The notes under the pieces were generated by a model. The model ran no database searches, was not told the DNA's origin, and worked only from the letters and a program-made list of their open reading frames with translations. Shown piece by piece: positions 1 through 5,657 of a stretch of DNA of 7,324 bases. Every line of letters begins with the position of its first letter. The first letter of the stretch is position 1. Source of the stretch: Actinomycetota bacterium (GTDB taxonomy: Bacteria; Actinomycetota; Acidimicrobiia; Acidimicrobiales; Iamiaceae); contig JADGOP010000111.1 in the NCBI GenBank assembly GCA_017882935.1, positions 1 to 7,324 of the forward strand, read 5' to 3'. Made by a program: the position numbers and the translations under genes.

Positions 1-1
1 G

Positions 2-436
2 GCGCTCGAGCGGGTGCTCGTGGAGGTGGTGCGCTCGGCCGACGCCTTCGGCGGGGTGGTGCTCGTGAACGGTCACGGTGGGAACGTGCCGGCGCTGCGA
101 CGGGCGGCATCGACGGGCGAGGTCGAGGGTCGACGCGTGCTCGGCTGGTCGTGGGCCCTCCCGGGCGCCGATGCCCACGCAGGCCGCACCGAGACGTCGC
201 TGCTGCTCGCGGTGGCGCCCGACCGGGTCCGCCTCGACCTCGCGGAGGCGGGCGCGACCGAGCCGCTCGCGCAGCTGCTGCCCCGGATGGAGGTCGACGG
301 CGTGGCTGCCGTGAGCGCCAACGGCGTGCTCGGCGACCCCGCGGGTGCGTCGGCCGACGAGGGCCGTCGCCTGCTCGCGCAGCTCGTCGCCGACCTGGTC
401 CGCGCCGTTGGCGCGGCCTTCCCCCCACAGCCCTGA
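2..436 (+). CDS. mftE: Mycofactocin system creatininase-family peptidase MftE, C-terminal part (5' end off window)
   Basis: The frame is open from the left edge, so the gene begins outside the window; about 144 residues are visible. The creatininase-family metal-site motifs are present: NGHGGN at visible residues 23-28 and HAGRTETS at 59-66, whose His and Glu are expected metal ligands. The usual N-terminal metal motif is missing only because of the truncation. In the known pathway MftE releases the C-terminal Val-Tyr-derived unit from the MftC-modified MftA precursor peptide. The length fits the last 55-60% of a family protein of about 250 residues. The MftF gene that follows on the opposite strand supports MftE over a generic creatininase or creatinine amidohydrolase. 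An internal GTG at 14 is not the real start, since coding-like sequence (Ala-Leu-Glu-Arg) continues upstream. The stop is TGA at 434-436, 22 bases from the end of the convergent gene. Confidence 0.87.
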   Translation, partial: ALERVLVEVVRSADAFGGVVLVNGHGGNVPALRRAASTGEVEGRRVLGWSWALPGADAHAGRTETSLLLAVAPDRVRLDLAEAGATEPLAQLLPRMEVDGVAAVSANGVLGDPAGASADEGRRLLAQLVADLVRAVGAAFPPQP

Positions 437-444
437 CGGGGTCT

Positions 445-456
445 GCCGTCGACGGC
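445..456. terminator. 12-base perfect palindrome between convergent mftE and mftF
   Basis: The bases GCCGTCGACGGC form a perfect palindrome lying entirely inside the 22-base gap between the two convergent stop codons. It could fold on either strand and weakly end transcription from both sides. As a hairpin it would have only about four pairs once a loop is allowed, and there is no T-tract. The terminator role is therefore a guess; a chance palindrome in GC-rich DNA is possible. Confidence 0.25.
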
Positions 457-458
457 GC

Positions 459-1958
459 TCAGGTGGGGGCGCGGCCGGGCCAGCTGCGGAGGTCGGGGAC
501 GAGGGGTGCGACGGTGCGCTCGCGGCGGCAGCCGGCCCAGACGCCGGTGCCGTAGGCCACGTCGTCGGCGAGGTGCAGCGCCACGTAGCGCAGCGGGTCG
601 AGGCCCGTGCAGCGCCGGTCGCGCCGCCAGTCGGCGAGCGCCGGGAGGACGGCGGCGGCCACGACCGCGCGTCGGCCACGACGCGATGCCAGCGCGAGTC
701 CCGCGGCCAGTGGCCACCACTCGCGGGTGACGGCCCCGGCGAGCGCCCGACCGGCACCGAGGTGGCCCCGCGCGCCGAGGCGCAGCGCCTCACGGCCGGG
801 CTCGGGCAGGGTCTGCAGCTTCCGGGCCAGGAGGGCGGTGGTGGCCGCCGCCAGGCCCACCCCTGCGAGCGGCTGCCCGGCGGCGACGAGCCCCCAGGCG
901 AGCGCGCTCCACCCCGACACCCCCACCGGTGTCACCGCGCCCGGGTGCCGGCGGGCGAGCGGCGCGGCCGACGTGCCGTAGTCGAAGCGCCGCCGCAGCC
1001 AGGGCCCGGGTGCGGTGCGGTGGTCGTGGCCCACGGTCGCCGCGGGCTCGTAGCGACCCGGCCCGACACGCCACACGAGGTCCACGTCTTCGCCGACGCG
1101 CAGCGTCTCGTCGAAGCCGCCCACCGCCTTTGCGGCGCCACGGCGGACGACCATGGCGGCCGCGGGCACGTACGAGATGCGGGTGCGGGCCCGCACCGGG
1201 CCCGGGTTCGCACCCAGGTCCAGCGGTGAGCGCCCCCGCTCGTACCCGGCGATCGCGCCCCGGGCACCCCTCGCGCCGGTCGTCGCCACGATGCGCGGCG
1301 CGACGAGCGTCAGGTCCGGGTCGCCGAAGTGGGGGAGCAGCCGCTCGAGCCAGCGTCGGTCGGGCTCGCAGCCGGCGTCGACGAACGCGACGAGGTCGGT
1401 GCGGGCCTCGGCCAGCCCGGTGTTGCGGGCTGCTGCGGGCCCGCCGTTCACCGACCGGCGGAGCAGCCGGACCGCTTCGGGCGTGTCTGCCGGTGCCAGA
1501 GCACCGCCAGGCACGCCCAGAGCGGCACGCGTCACGGGCCGGGGGTCGGCGCTGCCATCGTCGACGACCAGCACCTCCCGGATCGGGGTGGTGCCGCACG
1601 TGAGTGCCGCCAGCGTGCGTTCGAGGGCGGCCGCGTCGTCGTAGGTGGGCACGACGACGGTGACCTCGGGTCGGGCCGCGGGCGACAGGGGCCGCGGGTG
1701 CGGGTGGAGGATCCCGGCGTCGAGCAGGCGCCGCAGCAGCGCCCGCTCGGTGGCGGGGAGCGGATCCGTCGCAGGCTCGGGTGCGGTCAGGTCGCGGACG
1801 AGGCGCGCCCCCCGATCGGTGAGGCGGAGGATGCGCAGGGGCGAGCCGCCCACGACGATGCGGCCGCCGTCGAGCAGCCGGGTCGAGGGATCGAGGGTGC
1901 AGGGGCCCGGCCAGCCGGGCGACGTCGGTGCCGGGTCGGCGGCGCCGACGTCGGTCAC
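459..1958 (-). CDS. mftF: Mycofactocin glycosyltransferase MftF (GT2 family)
   Basis: A 499-residue family 2 glycosyltransferase. In the known pathway MftF builds a beta-1,4-glucose chain on the mycofactocin precursor. The N-terminal 90 or so residues carry the MftF-type leader with GGSPLRILRLTDRGARL at about 38-52. The GT-A domain follows: VTVVVPTYDD at 99-108, VVDDGS at 131-136, NGGPAAARNTGL at 171-182, FVDAGCEP at 192-199 in the DXD position, GGFDE at 280-284 and GEDVDLVWR at 289-297 with the likely catalytic Asp291. The C-terminal third has hydrophobic stretches near 345-380 and 415-445, then LADDVAYGTGVW, as is usual in MftF. The start is GTG at 1958-1956, because it overlaps the upstream dehydrogenase stop as GTGA; this implies translational coupling. 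An open frame reaches 2024, but its extra residues are Arg/Gly/His-rich shadow. The second DXD Asp is Gly196. Confidence 0.92.
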   Translation of the reverse strand: MTDVGAADPAPTSPGWPGPCTLDPSTRLLDGGRIVVGGSPLRILRLTDRGARLVRDLTAPEPATDPLPATERALLRRLLDAGILHPHPRPLSPAARPEVTVVVPTYDDAAALERTLAALTCGTTPIREVLVVDDGSADPRPVTRAALGVPGGALAPADTPEAVRLLRRSVNGGPAAARNTGLAEARTDLVAFVDAGCEPDRRWLERLLPHFGDPDLTLVAPRIVATTGARGARGAIAGYERGRSPLDLGANPGPVRARTRISYVPAAAMVVRRGAAKAVGGFDETLRVGEDVDLVWRVGPGRYEPAATVGHDHRTAPGPWLRRRFDYGTSAAPLARRHPGAVTPVGVSGWSALAWGLVAAGQPLAGVGLAAATTALLARKLQTLPEPGREALRLGARGHLGAGRALAGAVTREWWPLAAGLALASRRGRRAVVAAAVLPALADWRRDRRCTGLDPLRYVALHLADDVAYGTGVWAGCRRERTVAPLVPDLRSWPGRAPT

Positions 1959-2779
1959 GTGGCGCCCATGCCCGCATCGACGGGGAGCACCGCGCCGGTG
2001 ATGGCCGAGCCGGCCGGGCCGCACAGGAACGCCACCGCAGCCGCGATCTCACCCGGCTCGAGGAGCCGGGGCAGCAGGTGGTGCCTGACGAACTCCTCGC
2101 TCGACGCCAGGCCGTACACCTGCGCGCTGGCCTCGAGGATGGGCGTGCGGGTGGACCCCGGGCAGACCACGTTGGCCGTCACGTCGAAGGGGCCCAGCTC
2201 GGCCGCCATCGACGTGACGAGGCCGACGACCCCGTGCTTGGAGGCCGAGTAGGCCGCCAGCCGCGGCAGGCCCCGCACCCCTGCGGCGGACGAGATGGCC
2301 ACGAAGGCCGCGTGGCCGGGGCGCGGCCCGGGTCGGTCGAGCAGGGCGGGCACGGCCGCGTTGGCGAGGCGCCAGACGCCAGTGAGGTTCACGTCGAGCT
2401 GGACGGCCCACTGGTCCTCGGGGGTGGCCCACGCCGGATCGCCACCCGCCAGGACGCCGGCTGCGGCCACCGCCGCGTCGAGCGCACCGAACCGCGCGAG
2501 GGCCAGGTCGACGGCCGCGTCGAGGTCGGCCTGCGAGCGCACGTCGGCCACCGCCGCCACGCAGTGCCCGTCGCCCGCCGCGGCGACCGCGTCGAGCTCG
2601 GCGCGGGTGGCGAGCGGGTAGCCGAGGGCGGCGTCGTCGGCACAGGCGTCGGTGGCCACGACCGACCAGCCCTCGGCCAGCAGCCGCGCCACGGTGGCGG
2701 CGCCGATGCCGCGGGCGGCCCCGGTGACGAGCGCGACCGGTCGGGGCAGGGGCGGGGCGGTCGACGACGGCTCGGACAT
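1955..2779 (-). CDS. Mycofactocin-coupled short-chain dehydrogenase/reductase (SDR)
   Basis: A 274-residue Rossmann-fold oxidoreductase. Visible motifs are the dinucleotide loop TGAARGIG at 19-26, Asp44 at the end of strand 2 (favours NAD over NADP), AAAG at 105-108 where classical SDRs have NNAG, Asn131, and the catalytic Ser164, Tyr177 and Lys181 in ISSAAG and YSASK. After Asp44 there is a Cys followed by a GYPLATRAELDAV insertion, the feature I associate with mycofactocin-dependent SDRs. Those enzymes are known to hold NAD tightly and to pass electrons to mycofactocin; the substrate, probably an alcohol or sterol-like molecule, is unknown. The coupled overlap with mftF supports the assignment. 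GTG at 2782 and ATG at 2779 are in tandem. I prefer ATG because a -10-like CACCCT ends six bases upstream, and there is no convincing Shine-Dalgarno sequence. Confidence 0.88.
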   Translation of the reverse strand: MSEPSSTAPPLPRPVALVTGAARGIGAATVARLLAEGWSVVATDACADDAALGYPLATRAELDAVAAAGDGHCVAAVADVRSQADLDAAVDLALARFGALDAAVAAAGVLAGGDPAWATPEDQWAVQLDVNLTGVWRLANAAVPALLDRPGPRPGHAAFVAISSAAGVRGLPRLAAYSASKHGVVGLVTSMAAELGPFDVTANVVCPGSTRTPILEASAQVYGLASSEEFVRHHLLPRLLEPGEIAAAVAFLCGPAGSAITGAVLPVDAGMGAT

Positions 2780-2785
2780 CACGTC

Positions 2786-2791
2786 AGGGTG
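2786..2791 (-). promoter_or_regulatory. Candidate -10 box for a leaderless SDR-mftF transcript
   Basis: On the minus strand CACCCT lies six bases before the ATG at 2779. It keeps the A and final T of the actinobacterial TANNNT -10 element but has C in place of the first T. The spacing is that of a leaderless message. No clear -35 is visible. The same CACNCT-N6-start layout occurs before the gene ending at 2828. Confidence 0.35.
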
Positions 2792-2810
2792 CCACAGCCG
2801 CGCTCCCGAG

Positions 2811-2825
2811 CCGGGTTGGGCCCGG
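2811..2825 (-). terminator. Short GC hairpin just after the small membrane protein gene
   Basis: CCGGG at 2811-2815 pairs with CCCGG at 2821-2825 around a five-base loop. On the minus strand it begins three bases past the stop codon of the upstream gene. It could separate that gene from the SDR-mftF unit. The stem is only five pairs and has no T-run, so it is weak evidence. Confidence 0.3.
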
Positions 2826-2827
2826 GG

Positions 2828-3124
2828 TCAGTGGAAGGAGCCCCCGCCGCGCTCCTCGCGCTCGGCGGCCTTGATCCCGTAGCCGAACACGATCGCCGGG
2901 ATGAGCAGCACCGACCCGACGAGGAGCGCCACGATGATGCTGGTGCCCCAGAACCCGCCGAACCCGGTGCCGAACAGCGCCACGAAGAAGACCACCACGG
3001 CATATCCGAACAGGCCGTAGCCGAGCTGCTTGCCGAGCTTCACCAGCGCCGCGATCCTGGCCCGCTTCACCAGCACCGGGTCGACCGGCGCCGGGGGGAC
3101 GGCGGGAGATGCGGGGTCGGTCAC
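2828..3124 (-). CDS. Small conserved-type actinobacterial membrane protein of unknown function
   Basis: A 98-residue protein with no recognised enzymatic domain. It has a Pro/Ala-rich N-terminus (about 1-16), a basic stretch with Lys and Arg at 20-32, a first hydrophobic helix at about 36-52, a short Gly/Phe-rich turn (FGTGFGGFWG at 51-60), a second helix at about 62-82, and a charged tail KAAEREERGGGSFH. The tail after a GYGIKAAERE motif resembles many small actinobacterial membrane proteins ending in GYAVKAAERED-like sequence; this is from memory. The basic segment before helix 1 suggests both ends face the cytoplasm. The start is GTG at 3124, because CACGCT lies six bases upstream and further N-terminal extension would run into the GC-rich gap. 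It is 53 bases downstream of the kinase and could be partly co-transcribed with it. No function can be assigned. Confidence 0.75.
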   Translation of the reverse strand: MTDPASPAVPPAPVDPVLVKRARIAALVKLGKQLGYGLFGYAVVVFFVALFGTGFGGFWGTSIIVALLVGSVLLIPAIVFGYGIKAAEREERGGGSFH

Positions 3125-3130
3125 CCGACC

Positions 3131-3136
3131 AGCGTG
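3131..3136 (-). promoter_or_regulatory. Candidate -10 box for leaderless start of the small membrane protein
   Basis: On the minus strand CACGCT is followed by six bases and then the GTG at 3124. It matches the -A---T pattern, and the layout parallels CACCCT-N6-ATG upstream of the SDR. There is no Shine-Dalgarno sequence. The first base differs from the canonical T, so this is tentative. Confidence 0.35.
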
Positions 3137-3177
3137 GCCCGCGGCCCCGGGCGCGTGCGACTCGGCTCCGGACGGGG

Positions 3178-4749
3178 TCAGTGCCGGGCCATCTTGGCGT
3201 GCAGGCCCTTGTTGGCCTTGTACAGCGCCTTGAAGTGGCCGTAGAGCTCGTCGTAGATCGCCCGGTTCGCCGGGTCGGGCCGGAAGGTCTGCGCCACCTT
3301 CACCTTGGCGGCGAGCTCCTCGGCCGTGGCGTGGCCGAGCGCGATCGACGCGACGAAGGCCGCGCCCCGCACGTTGGCCTGCTGGGGGTCGACCATCTGG
3401 TTGATCGGCCGGTCGAGCACGTCGGCGTGGATCTGGCACCACAGGTCGGAGCGGGCACCCCCACCGATGAAGTTGAGGCTCGGCAGCGGTCGCTTGATGA
3501 ACTTCTCGACGACGTCGAGCAGCCAGCGACTGTTGAACGCCACCCCCTCGAGCACCGAGCGCACCATGTCGGCGCGCGTCGAGGCGAGCGACAGGTGGTG
3601 CCAGCCGCCGCGGATCGTGTGGTCGTCGACGGGGGTGCGCTCGCCGTTGAGCCACGGCGCGAAGAGCACATCGTTGCTTCCTGCGGGCGAGGTGGCGGCC
3701 AGCGCGTCGAGCTTCTGGAACACCCCGGCCGGTCGCTCGGTGCCGAGGAGGTCGTCGGCGAACAGCACGTTGTCGACCAGGAAGTCGAGGCACTCGCCTG
3801 CGGTCTCGTGCTCGTTGGCGATGAAGTAGCGACCGGGCAGCGCGGAGGGGATCGAGGCCTGGCTGTTCAACACGTCGGTGCGCTTCCAGGGCACGTGGCA
3901 CGTGAGCCACGACGAGGTGCCGATGTAGAGGTGCCCGGCGTAGTCGGCCAGTGCGCCCGAGCCGATGACCGCCGAGTGGACGTCGCCCGTGCCGGTGACC
4001 ACCTTGGTGCCCTGCGCCAGCCCGATCTCGTCGGCCACGGCGTCGGTGAGCGTGCCGATGACCGTGGCCGAGGGGACCAGCTCGGGCAGCCGCTCGCGGT
4101 CGAGCCCCGAGAGGGCGATGAGCTCGTCGTCGTAGGCGATCTGGTCGCGCTCGCGGTTGTCGGTGAGCCAGTGGGCCGTGATGCAGTCGTGGCTCGACAC
4201 GGCGCGCCCCGTGAGCCGCAGGTTGAGGTAGTCGGCCGGCTCGAGGAACGTCGCCGTGGCCCGGTAGACGTCGGGCCGCTCGTTGCGGATGAAGAGGATG
4301 TGCGCGGTGGGGTCCTTGCCAGAGTGGCTGGGCACGCCGCCCGACTTCTGCACGAAGCTCCGCAACTTCCGGACCTCGTAGCCTTGGACCTTGATGGTGC
4401 CGCCGGTGACCTCGCGGATGTACTTGGCGCCACGCGAGTCCATCCACGTGACCGCGTTCATGAGGGCGTTGCCCGACGCGTCGACGGCGACGGTGCCCGA
4501 CCACTGCGCGGTGACCGAGACCGCCTCGATGTCGGCCACGTCGACCAGGCCGCGGTCGAGCAGGCGGCGCGTCGCCCGGGTGATGGCGGTCCACCACTCC
4601 TCGGGGTCCTGCTCGGCGCCACCCCCCTCGGACAGCAGCATCGAGGTGGGCTCGAACTCGTGGCCGACGATGTCGCCGTCGGTGGTCACGAGCGCCACCT
4701 TCGGGCCACCGGTACCCAAGTCGATCGCGAGCACGTGCGTCGGTTCCAT
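3178..4749 (-). CDS. FGGY-family carbohydrate kinase (xylulokinase-like)
   Basis: A 523-residue two-domain sugar kinase of the actin-like ATPase fold, slightly longer than typical xylulokinases (about 480-500). The N-terminal ATP/phosphate loop is DLGTGGPK at 10-17. VTAQWSGTVAVD at 79-90 and TWMDSRG at 101-107 lie where FGGY enzymes contact sugar. The C-terminal domain holds TGTGDVHSAVIGSG at 252-265 with the expected catalytic base Asp256, and the FGGY signature GGGARSDLWCQIHADVL at 429-445. It would phosphorylate a sugar or polyol with ATP in the cytoplasm. Neither the substrate nor a transporter or isomerase partner is visible, so the xylulose label is only by family. ATG at 4749 has no Shine-Dalgarno, but TAGGCT ends nine bases upstream. 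It diverges from the EchA6-like gene and runs toward the small membrane protein. Confidence 0.9.
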   Translation of the reverse strand: MEPTHVLAIDLGTGGPKVALVTTDGDIVGHEFEPTSMLLSEGGGAEQDPEEWWTAITRATRRLLDRGLVDVADIEAVSVTAQWSGTVAVDASGNALMNAVTWMDSRGAKYIREVTGGTIKVQGYEVRKLRSFVQKSGGVPSHSGKDPTAHILFIRNERPDVYRATATFLEPADYLNLRLTGRAVSSHDCITAHWLTDNRERDQIAYDDELIALSGLDRERLPELVPSATVIGTLTDAVADEIGLAQGTKVVTGTGDVHSAVIGSGALADYAGHLYIGTSSWLTCHVPWKRTDVLNSQASIPSALPGRYFIANEHETAGECLDFLVDNVLFADDLLGTERPAGVFQKLDALAATSPAGSNDVLFAPWLNGERTPVDDHTIRGGWHHLSLASTRADMVRSVLEGVAFNSRWLLDVVEKFIKRPLPSLNFIGGGARSDLWCQIHADVLDRPINQMVDPQQANVRGAAFVASIALGHATAEELAAKVKVAQTFRPDPANRAIYDELYGHFKALYKANKGLHAKMARH

Positions 4750-4758
4750 GGGGGCGGG

Positions 4759-4764
4759 AGCCTA
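4759..4764 (-). promoter_or_regulatory. Candidate -10 box (TAGGCT) for leaderless kinase transcript
   Basis: On the minus strand TAGGCT fits the actinobacterial TANNNT -10 consensus. It is separated from the ATG at 4749 by nine C-rich bases. That is too close for a leader with a ribosome site, so transcription probably starts at or next to the ATG. No good -35 is seen. Confidence 0.55.
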
Positions 4765-4832
4765 CGTCGCTTTGCCGGACGGGTGCCCCGGCCCACACCC
4801 CACCACCGGGCAGGCGGCGTGCAGCCGGCCGG

Positions 4833-4838
4833 TAGGGT
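4833..4838 (+). promoter_or_regulatory. Candidate -10 box (TAGGGT) for leaderless EchA6-like gene
   Basis: TAGGGT fits TANNNT and ends eight bases before the GTG at 4847, the usual distance from a -10 element to the first transcribed base. This supports GTG at 4847 as the start and a leaderless message. With the minus-strand box at 4759-4764 it makes the 97-base gap (4750-4846) a divergent promoter region. Confidence 0.55.
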
Positions 4839-4846
4839 CGTGCGCC

Positions 4847-5599
4847 GTGCCCGTCCTCGTCGAAGCCCTGCCCGACGCCGCCGATGTCGTCGTCGTCACC
4901 CTCGACCGACCCGAGCGTCGCAACGCGCTCGACCACGCGACGCTGCAGTCGCTCCGCGACGCCATCACCCACGCGGTCGACCAGCGCGCCCGCGTCCTGG
5001 TGCTCACGGGCGCCGGCGGCCACTTCTGTGCGGGCGCCGACCTCACTGGCGTCGAGGACGAGGGGTTCGTCGACCTCCTGCGGTCGGTGCTCGAAGGCCT
5101 GCACTCCGCGCCCTTCCCCGTCGTCGCCGCCATCGAGGGCGCGGCGCTGGGCGCGGGCACGCAGCTGGCCATGTCGTGCGACCTCCGCATCGCCACTGCC
5201 GACGCCTCGTTCGGCATCCCCGCCGCCAAGTTGGGGCTCACCGTCGACCACTGGACCGTGCAGCAGCTCGCCCGCCACGCCGGCGACTCGCTGGCGCGGC
5301 TGATGCTGCTCGGCGCCGAGGTGGTGCGCGGCGACCGCCTCTACGCCTCGGGCTTCGTGCACCGCCTCGTCGACGAGGGTGGCGTGGCCGAGCCGGCGCT
5401 GGCCTGGGCCCGCGAGCTGCGCGCCCTCGCCCCGCTCACCATCGCCGCGCACAAGGTGATGCTGGGGGTCGCGGAGCACGTCGAGGAGCCTCCGCCCGTC
5501 GCTGTCGAGGCCCGGGCTGCGGCGTGGGCCAGCGCCGACTTCCAGGAGGGCCTGGCCGCGTTCCGCGAGCGCCGCACCCCCGACTTCCGCTGGCACTGA
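4847..5599 (+). CDS. Enoyl-CoA hydratase/isomerase-family protein, EchA6-like, lacking catalytic glutamates
   Basis: A 250-residue crotonase-fold protein. DRPERRNALD at 20-29 is the typical N-terminal CoA-binding motif. HFCAGADL at 59-66 and EGAALGAG at 97-104 form the oxyanion-hole regions. Aligned by eye with rat mitochondrial hydratase, the first catalytic Glu (in GGGCELAMMCD) is Gln106 in GAGTQLAMSCD, and the second (in GQPEILLG) is Ala126 in GIPAAKLG. The GIPAAKLGLTVDHWTVQQLA segment at 123-142 closely resembles the matching region of Mycobacterium tuberculosis EchA6, which lacks hydratase residues and binds acyl-CoA for lipid synthesis; I recall that sequence from memory. Classical hydration is therefore unlikely; acyl-CoA binding or another crotonase reaction is possible. 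The start GTG at 4847 fits the family's N-terminus and the upstream TAGGGT box. The open frame extends upstream to 4391, but that part lies antisense to the kinase. Confidence 0.9.
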   Translation: MPVLVEALPDAADVVVVTLDRPERRNALDHATLQSLRDAITHAVDQRARVLVLTGAGGHFCAGADLTGVEDEGFVDLLRSVLEGLHSAPFPVVAAIEGAALGAGTQLAMSCDLRIATADASFGIPAAKLGLTVDHWTVQQLARHAGDSLARLMLLGAEVVRGDRLYASGFVHRLVDEGGVAEPALAWARELRALAPLTIAAHKVMLGVAEHVEEPPPVAVEARAAAWASADFQEGLAAFRERRTPDFRWH

Positions 5600-5610
5600 G
5601 CCGCCCAGGC

Positions 5611-5649
5611 CTGGTCCGAATCCGACCGCCACGGTCGGTTCGGGACCAG
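5611..5649. terminator. Bidirectional hairpin between convergent EchA6-like and sortase genes
   Basis: CTGGTCC (5611-5617) pairs with GGACCAG (5643-5649), GAA (5618-5620) with TTC (5639-5641), and CCGACC (5622-5627) with GGTCGG (5633-5638). The loop is GCCAC. Two single-base bulges (T5621, G5642) interrupt a 16-pair stem. It fills the 58-base gap between two convergent stop codons, so it probably ends transcription from both sides. There is no T-tract, as is common for actinobacterial terminators. Confidence 0.75.
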
Positions 5650-5657
5650 ACCTCGCG

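Noticed and set aside
437..458. Possible insertion scar or mobile-element end explaining the inverted mftF
   Set aside because: The 22-base gap has only a 12-base palindrome. I saw no matching terminal repeats, target duplication or transposase remnants at this junction or at the upstream end of the SDR.
1928..3244. A 438-codon plus-strand frame opposite the SDR and small membrane protein
   Set aside because: The translation is Arg/Gly/His-rich without a fold signature, while the minus strand carries complete SDR motifs and a sensible start and stop.
2828..5632. A 935-codon open frame on the minus strand, suggesting one giant fusion protein
   Set aside because: Only its last 98 codons look like a real protein, the small membrane protein starting at GTG 3124. 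The rest is low-complexity shadow of the kinase and of the plus-strand crotonase.
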